This document shows, piece after piece, positions 59,334 through 64,000 of a DNA stretch of 64,000 nt (within the stretch, counting starts at the first letter, position 1; every line of letters begins with the position of its first letter). The notes beneath the pieces are model-generated. The model was not told the DNA's origin, searched no databases, and was given only the letters and a program-made list of their open reading frames with translations. The DNA lies in contig NZ_CP088014.1 in NCBI RefSeq assembly GCF_021044685.1, positions 5,256,001 through 5,320,000 of the forward strand. Direction: 5' to 3'. A program made the position numbers and the translations under genes. The stretch comes from Bradyrhizobium daqingense. GTDB taxonomy: Bacteria; Pseudomonadota; Alphaproteobacteria; Rhizobiales; Xanthobacteraceae.

Positions 59334-62300
59334 TCACCCCTCGTCCAGCAGCTCGAGCAGCTCCTCCACCCGCTCGAACGGCGCGCCCCGCATCGGGCTG
59401 TGATAGACGACGCGGTCGCCGTCGCGTTGAAGCGACTTGCCCCGCGACTTTCGCAAGCGGCCCGGCAGGAACGTCGCGGCCGCGGCTTCGGGGCCGACGT
59501 CGAGGCGGATGATGCCGCGCCGCTTGCACGCGATCCGCAGCTTTGCCGCGGCGAAGAAGTCACGCGCGCCCTGCGGCAAGGGCCCGAAGCGGCGCGAGGT
59601 CTCCTCCTCGAGGTCGTCGAGGTCATCCTCGTCATTGCATCTTGCGGCGCGCGCATAGAGCTCGAGCCGCACGGGCTCGGACTGCACATAGGTCTCGGGC
59701 AGCATGTCCGGGACCGGCAGGTTCAGATCGGGCACCCACACCGCGGCGCGCTCCTCGCCGGCCTTCTCCGAGGCCATCTTCAAGAGGTGGCTGTAGAGCA
59801 CGGGCCCGAACACTTGGACATGGCCGGATTGCTGCTCCGAGAACAGGTCGCCGGCGCCTCGCAGATCCAGGTCGCGCTCGCTGATGGCAAAGCCGGCGCC
59901 TGGCCGGCTGAACTCCTCGAGCACCGCGAGCCGCTTCTCCGATTGTCCGGAAGCGCCCTCGGTCAACAGATGAGCGAAGGCGCGGATGCCGCTGCGGCCG
60001 ACCCGGCCGCGGAGCTGGTGCAGCTGGGCGAGGCCGAACTTCTCGGGCCAGCACACCACGATGGTGTTGGCGCGGGGAATGTCGAGGCCGCTCTCCACGA
60101 TGTTGGTGGCGAGCAGCACGTCGGCCCTGCCCTCGACGAAGCTCATCATGCGGTCGTCGATCTCGTCGGCGGCCAATCGTCCGTGCAGGCAGACGATGCG
60201 CAGCTCGGGCGCCACCGCCTGCACCCGCGCCAGCATGGGATCGAGATCCTGGATGCGCGGACAGATCAGGAAGCTCTGCCCGTGGCGGCGCTGCTCGCGC
60301 AGCAGCGCGGAGGCGATGGCTGCATCCGACAGCGGCGCGATCCGCGTTGCGACCGGCAGCCGGTGCACCGGAGGCGAGGCGATCACGCTGAGGTCACGGA
60401 AGCCGGCAAGGCCCGCAGCCAGCGTCCGCGGGATGGGCGTCGCGCTCATCATGAGCACGTGGACGTTCCTGGCGAGGCCCGAGAGCTTCGCCTTCTCGGC
60501 CGCGCCGAAATGCTGTTCCTCGTCGATGATGACGAGGCCGAGATCGCTGAACTTGACGTCCTTGCCCGTGAGCGCCTGGGTGCCGATCACGACCTTGATC
60601 CGGCCGCTGCGCAGTCCCTCCCGGGTCTCACGCAGCTCCGCGCCCGAGGTGGCCCGCGACAGGTTACCCACCTCGATGCCGAACGGCGCGAAGCGCTTCT
60701 GGAACGTTGCGACGTGCTGGCGCGCCAGCACCGTCGTCGGCACCGCGACAGCGACCTGCTTGCCCGACAGCACGACGGCGGCCGCCGCGCGCAGCGCCAC
60801 CTCGGTCTTGCCGAAACCGACGTCGCCGCAGATCACGCGGTCCATCGGGTGACCGGAGGCGAGGTCATCAAGCACGTCGGCAATGGCCTTTGCCTGATCG
60901 CTCGTGGTGAAATAGGGAAAGCGCGCCACGAACTTCTCGTAGGCAGATCCCGGCGGCACCAGCTTTTCGCCGCGCCGCCGCCGGCGCTGGCTGATGTGCT
61001 TGGCCAGCACCTTGCCGGCAGCCTGGATTTCGCGCTCGGCTTCGCTGCGGCGCGCCCACCATGTGCTACCATCCGCCTTGTCGAGCGCGAGCTTGCCGAG
61101 CTCGGTTGCGTAAGGCCACATCAAGGCAAGATCGGGGGGCGGCACCAGCACCGCATTGTCGCCGGCGAACTTCAAGCGGATCATCTCGCGCATCGCGCCA
61201 CCGCCCGTGTTCACGGTCTGCAAGCCGTCGAGCACGCCAAGCCCGCGCTGGAGATGGATGACCACCGTGCCCTGCTCGGGCACGTCGGCATGGTCGAAGG
61301 CCGCACTCCAGGCCCGCGCCATCGGCTGGGGGTGATGCGCGCGGCTGCCGAGCACGTCGGACGCCGTGACGACGACCAGAGGCTTCTTGCCGGGCAGGAC
61401 GAAGCCGGCATCGAGATCGGCCAGCAGCGCCATCTCGCCGTTCCGACCGCTCGTCGCCTCGTCCCAGTCGCCGCAGCGCTGCGCCTTGACGCCGCCCATC
61501 CGCTCCATCACGCGCAGATCGTCCTCGATCGCTGCGACGAGGACCAAACGTGCACCGGCCCGGCGCGTCTCATCGACGAACGCCCGCAGCGCCTTCCGTG
61601 CGGAGGTCAGCTTGGAAAACTCCGGCGTGGTCCGCAACGATGCCGTTCGCGGCAGCACCTTCATGCCCTTGGACAGCCGCTTCCAGTCGGCGCGTCCGAG
61701 ATATTCACGCTCCCGCTCCGCACGCGGCGCGGCCTCCTCGATCGTGCCGAGCCAGGCCTCGACGTGCGAGGGAACGCCGGCGTCGGCGACCCATTTTGCG
61801 CGTCCGCAATAATCGAACAGGCTGGCGCGCTGGCCGCGCTTGCCGGCGAAGCCGAGCCGCTCCGACATGGGATCGACCACAAGCTCGTTCGTCTCGAAGA
61901 TGATGTCGTGCTCTTGCGGATCGAACGCCACGATCCGCCTGATCGCGCGCTCCGAATGCTCGATCCGGAATGGACCCAGCGCGCCCGCGGGAAATATCTC
62001 GAAGGTCTGGCCGTGAAATAGCGCCCCGCCCGGATAGTCCGGTTCGTCGTCGAGATCGTAACCCAGGGATTGCAGGCGCGTCTCGAGCTCCTGCTCGGAG
62101 AACGCACCGCCCACCTTCAGGCTCACGCTCAGGCGCGACAGGCTCGCCGGCGGCGGCAGGCGCTCCATCACGGCCTCCGCCGTCGAAACCAGAAACAACG
62201 GTTTTTTGGATTTGGCGAGGCGTCGCAGCACCGACGCTCTGCGCCCCGCGAGCTCGTGGGACGGCTCCAGCTGATCGAACGGCAAGGTGTTCAATCGCGG

Positions 62301-62537
62301 AAACACCAGGACCTCGCAGGACGGATCGAGCGCGTGAATGACGCTGCCCAGCCGCTCTGCCCTGTTCTCGCTCTCGGCAAGAAAGACGAGACCGCTACGC
62401 CCGGACTGCCTCCATTGTGCAAGCAGATGCAGGGCCATCATTCCGAGTGGCGACGAAGACGCGATCGTTGCGCGCTGCGACCCCTTGCTCTTCTTGGGCG
62501 ATTTTTTGGTCGCCCGTGTTTTTTTGGAAAGCCTCAC
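59334..62537 (-). CDS. Second Mfd-like helicase, divergent
   Basis: A 1067-residue paralogue of Mfd from GTG 62537. The UvrB-like N-terminal part is present (VFPRLNTLPFDQLEPSHELA). The polymerase-interaction region is altered: GTVVIHLQRGLGVLDGLQ where true Mfd has a VVHVDHGIGRFIGL. The motor is complete, with Walker A GDVGFGKTEVALRAAAAV, DEEQ box VIIDEEQHFGAAEKAK, MSATPIPRTL and QLRGRVGRS, and a TRCF-like C-terminal domain follows. The full-length Mfd is encoded at 34749-38267, so this probably has another job in DNA repair or transcription. The start is uncertain: an ATG at 62615 is also in frame, and no RBS is clear. Confidence 0.88.
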   Translation of the reverse strand: MRLSKKTRATKKSPKKSKGSQRATIASSSPLGMMALHLLAQWRQSGRSGLVFLAESENRAERLGSVIHALDPSCEVLVFPRLNTLPFDQLEPSHELAGRRASVLRRLAKSKKPLFLVSTAEAVMERLPPPASLSRLSVSLKVGGAFSEQELETRLQSLGYDLDDEPDYPGGALFHGQTFEIFPAGALGPFRIEHSERAIRRIVAFDPQEHDIIFETNELVVDPMSERLGFAGKRGQRASLFDYCGRAKWVADAGVPSHVEAWLGTIEEAAPRAEREREYLGRADWKRLSKGMKVLPRTASLRTTPEFSKLTSARKALRAFVDETRRAGARLVLVAAIEDDLRVMERMGGVKAQRCGDWDEATSGRNGEMALLADLDAGFVLPGKKPLVVVTASDVLGSRAHHPQPMARAWSAAFDHADVPEQGTVVIHLQRGLGVLDGLQTVNTGGGAMREMIRLKFAGDNAVLVPPPDLALMWPYATELGKLALDKADGSTWWARRSEAEREIQAAGKVLAKHISQRRRRRGEKLVPPGSAYEKFVARFPYFTTSDQAKAIADVLDDLASGHPMDRVICGDVGFGKTEVALRAAAAVVLSGKQVAVAVPTTVLARQHVATFQKRFAPFGIEVGNLSRATSGAELRETREGLRSGRIKVVIGTQALTGKDVKFSDLGLVIIDEEQHFGAAEKAKLSGLARNVHVLMMSATPIPRTLAAGLAGFRDLSVIASPPVHRLPVATRIAPLSDAAIASALLREQRRHGQSFLICPRIQDLDPMLARVQAVAPELRIVCLHGRLAADEIDDRMMSFVEGRADVLLATNIVESGLDIPRANTIVVCWPEKFGLAQLHQLRGRVGRSGIRAFAHLLTEGASGQSEKRLAVLEEFSRPGAGFAISERDLDLRGAGDLFSEQQSGHVQVFGPVLYSHLLKMASEKAGEERAAVWVPDLNLPVPDMLPETYVQSEPVRLELYARAARCNDEDDLDDLEEETSRRFGPLPQGARDFFAAAKLRIACKRRGIIRLDVGPEAAAATFLPGRLRKSRGKSLQRDGDRVVYHSPMRGAPFERVEELLELLDEG

Positions 62538-62745
62538 TTGAACCCGTCTCTGGTCGTAAACCGTCGGCAGCCGAACGCGAGCCGCTCTCGTCCCGATTCG
62601 GCTGCTCGGCGCCATGCATATGGGATTTAGCTTGCGAACGCACGCGCGTGGGCAACGTCCGGGGTGCCATCGCGATCCCGATCGTTTGACCGGCGATTGC
62701 CCCACGGATCGGAACTGGCCGATGCGCTTGGTGCACATGCAAGCA

Positions 62746-62780
62746 CGAAAAACCCCAGCGCTTGGAGCCACGCTGGGGTT
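62746..62780 (-). terminator. Intrinsic terminator upstream of the Mfd-like gene
   Basis: On the minus strand AACCCCAGCG and CGCTGGGGTT form a perfect 10-base stem around a 10-base loop and are followed by TTTTT less two T of the stem (TTTCG). It lies 209 bases before the Mfd-like start and must end a minus-strand transcript that begins to its right. Confidence 0.8.
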
Positions 62781-62835
62781 CAAAATAAATCGGTTAAGCA
62801 ATGACGTCTTCATAGCAGCGTTTCCGCCGCGCGTT

Positions 62836-62851
62836 TGTGAACTGGTTCACA
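62836..62851. promoter_or_regulatory. Palindrome TGTGAAC-TG-GTTCACA
   Basis: A perfect 7-base inverted repeat with a 2-base centre, at 62836-62851. It could be a binding site for a dimeric regulator of either flanking gene, or one hairpin of the structured RNA candidate. Nothing else in the window shares the motif. Confidence 0.45.
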
Positions 62852-63104
62852 CGCCCAGCGCCAAACGACCTCAGCGCAAGAGGCCCTGAGGTCGCCAACC
62901 TTGTGGGGAAGGTTTTCTCGCGGCCCGGGGGTTTTGGGGCTTGGGGATGGGCCGGGAGCCAGGAGTCTACGCTCGCGGAGCGGACTCGTTCCAAAGCACA
63001 TCTGCCGCACCGGCGATCCGATCGCGCCGGAACAGGGTACCACGTCCTTCCGGTTTGAGCGTGCATACGCCGTGCGCTAGCATGTTCCTTTTACGGAGGC
63101 TCAT

Positions 63105-63344
63105 TTGAAACCATTCATTTTCATCGCGGCCGTCGCATTGCTCGCAGCCGCTCCCGCCCGTTCGCAGGCGCTGGTCGATCCCAGCAAGGTTGCCCCCGAA
63201 TATCGTGAGGCAGCGGAGAGGCGCCGGGCCGAACAGCTGCGCCAGCGCGAATGCGCGATGAAGGCGGATCTCGCGAAAGTGCTGCCCAGGGATCGCACCA
63301 CCTATCTCAATCATTGCCTGGAGACGATGGCGGCCAAGCAATAG
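63105..63344 (+). CDS. Hypothetical small secreted protein
   Basis: Product of 79 residues with a signal peptide (FIFIAAVALLAAAPARSQ, then ALVDPSK). The mature part is helical and charged (YREAAERRRAEQLRQREC) with two Cys, in QRECAMKAD and LNHCLET, which could pair. The start is TTG 63105, chosen because GGAGG lies 6 bases before it and no ATG fits. Function unknown; transcribed alone. Confidence 0.7.
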   Translation: MKPFIFIAAVALLAAAPARSQALVDPSKVAPEYREAAERRRAEQLRQRECAMKADLAKVLPRDRTTYLNHCLETMAAKQ

Positions 63345-63529
63345 TGGCTGAGCAGGCCGCTTGATGGATCGAGACCGCCGCCTGTCACTGTGGAGCGATG
63401 ACTTTGCGCGTGTTCTGCGAAGAGCGGCTCGCCTGCTCGCATCGGCTGCAGCAAGGTCCCATCGAGACGAACGGCGCCCGCTCGCGGTCGTTCGCAGGGC
63501 GGACGCGATCGGCGGGACGCGAGGTTAGA

Positions 63530-63922
63530 TCACCCTCGCCGCGGCTTCCTCGGAAACAGGCGGTCGCGGATGTAGCGCGAGGTCGGCGTCAGGCGGATGC
63601 CGCGGGGCCGCTGCCAGGCAGCGCGATCGATCTCCTTCTTGTCGCCGATCGTCAGCCTGCCCTTGGCGCCCTTGGCGATGAAGATGGCATCGCTCATCTT
63701 GCGGCCGGAGCGCTTGTTCCTGGCCGTCACTTCCTTCCAGAGACTGATCCGGCCGAGCTTCAGCTTGGGCAGCTCCTCCTTGATCTCGCGTCGCAGGCAG
63801 TCCTTCTCGGACTCGCGCGCGCGCTTGCGGCCGCCTGGGAACATCCAGAGACCGTCGGATCGGCGTCTGACCAACAACACCTTGCCGCGCCTGGCGGCAA
63901 CCAGCTTGGAAGACTTCGCCAT
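63530..63922 (-). CDS. Nudix hydrolase
   Basis: Cytoplasmic pyrophosphohydrolase of 130 residues. The Nudix box GX5EX7REUXEE is present as GGRKRARESEKDCLRREIKEEL, here in two overlapping parts: GRKRARE and CLRREIKEEL; the usual Gly after EE is replaced by Pro. The first strand is KLVAARRGKVLLVRRRSDGL, and the C-terminus is very basic. The box fixes the enzyme class, not the substrate; small basic Nudix proteins often cleave diadenosine polyphosphates or oxidised nucleotides. ATG 63922 is preferred; a TTG at 63982 would run into the palindrome. Confidence 0.85.
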   Translation of the reverse strand: MAKSSKLVAARRGKVLLVRRRSDGLWMFPGGRKRARESEKDCLRREIKEELPKLKLGRISLWKEVTARNKRSGRKMSDAIFIAKGAKGRLTIGDKKEIDRAAWQRPRGIRLTPTSRYIRDRLFPRKPRRG

Positions 63923-63959
63923 CACTGCCGCAAATCGAAACCAGAATCGTCCCGATCGT

Positions 63960-63985
63960 AACTTGTCTAGTCGTATAGACAAGTT
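63960..63985. promoter_or_regulatory. Perfect palindrome AACTTGTCTA...TAGACAAGTT
   Basis: A 10-base perfect inverted repeat with a 6-base spacer (gtcgta), 38 bases upstream of the Nudix start and at the right edge of the window. The half-site TATAGACAAG is close to operators of GntR/HutC-type repressors (TTGTATAGACAA). The regulated gene may be the Nudix gene or one beyond the window. Confidence 0.55.
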
Positions 63986-64000
63986 GAGGGGTCAGTTTGA

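Larger units (their letters stand above)
62746..62916 (-). ncRNA. Candidate structured RNA or mRNA leader
   Basis: Reading the minus strand, four inverted repeats follow each other: AACCTT-CCCCAC-AAGGTT (62914-62897), GACCTCAG with CTGAGGTC (62893-62867), TGTGAAC-CA-GTTCACA (62851-62836) and the terminator (62780-62746). Between the last two an 18-codon frame (GTG 62850 to TAA 62794, ending KRCYEDVIA) is open. No large gene fits here. Either a small RNA of about 170 bases or a leader of the Mfd-like gene with attenuation. Confidence 0.45.

Noticed and set aside
62794..63066. 90-codon minus-strand ORF ending KRCYEDVIA
   Set aside because: The upstream two thirds has no RBS and poor codon bias and overlaps several hairpins. 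Only the last 18 codons might be a small ORF, mentioned with the RNA candidate.

Overview
The window is a GC-rich alphaproteobacterial chromosome segment that most resembles Bradyrhizobium. The evidence is the gene set: a nasT-nasS-nirA nitrate-assimilation block, a locus resembling the rhizobial beta-(1,3),(1,6)-glucan (ndv) genes, a bacterial phosphatidylcholine synthase, an mfd-sdhE-recG cluster, and several families of palindromic intergenic repeats. Coding density is high on both strands. No transposase, integrase, phage gene, CRISPR array or rRNA was seen. The one tRNA is tRNA-Lys(UUU).

Layout. 0-4.1 kb: a sugar-type ABC importer (two permeases and an ATPase; the binding protein would lie left of the window) followed by a frameshifted 2-hydroxyacid dehydrogenase. 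4.2-8.5 kb: small secreted and cytoplasmic genes, including a PheC-like periplasmic protein. 8.5-12.7 kb: a cupin gene and an RraA-family gene, divergent across nested palindromes from the 5-oxoprolinase operon pxpB-pxpC-pxpA. 12.9-18.4 kb (minus): nasT, nasS, nirA and an unusual Fe-S flavoprotein reductase. 19.3-28.4 kb: rimO, an argD-type aminotransferase behind an arginine-rich leader peptide and attenuator-like hairpins, a quinone oxidoreductase, a TerC-like gene, pcs, a UbiH-family monooxygenase and an AEC transporter. 28.4-34.6 kb: hspQ, an ialB-type gene, then a run of three genes: a peptide-binding protein, a degenerate AMP-binding protein and a degenerate GGDEF protein. 34.7-41 kb: mfd-sdhE on the minus strand and recG on the plus strand. 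41-46.7 kb: an NAD(P)-dependent dehydrogenase, a DUF502 protein, glmS and glmU. 46.9-54.7 kb: a coiled-coil membrane protein, an MgtC protein and the three-gene glucan locus. 55.2-58.3 kb: tRNA-Lys and a gene-poor stretch of tiny genes, two of them apparently frameshifted. 58.5-64 kb: a methyltransferase, a second, divergent Mfd-like helicase preceded by a hairpin-rich intergenic region, and a Nudix hydrolase.

Genes that work together. GlmS and GlmU are the first and last enzymes of UDP-GlcNAc synthesis. NasS and NasT sense nitrate and should control nirA by antitermination. PxpABC converts 5-oxoproline to glutamate. The two GH17-containing membrane proteins and the small secreted protein between them probably make periplasmic branched glucan. 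Mfd and RecG are DNA-repair translocases.

The most interesting observation is the leader at 21969-22200. A 30-codon ORF with 11 Arg codons, including four in a row before its stop, is followed by two mutually exclusive hairpins, the second a typical intrinsic terminator, and then an argD-type gene. This looks like arginine attenuation. Other points worth attention are the second Mfd paralogue with its structured upstream region, the nested palindromes before pxpB, a possible AUU start for the ndvC-like gene, and three apparent single-base frameshifts that may be sequence errors or decay. All family assignments come from reading motifs; no database search was run.
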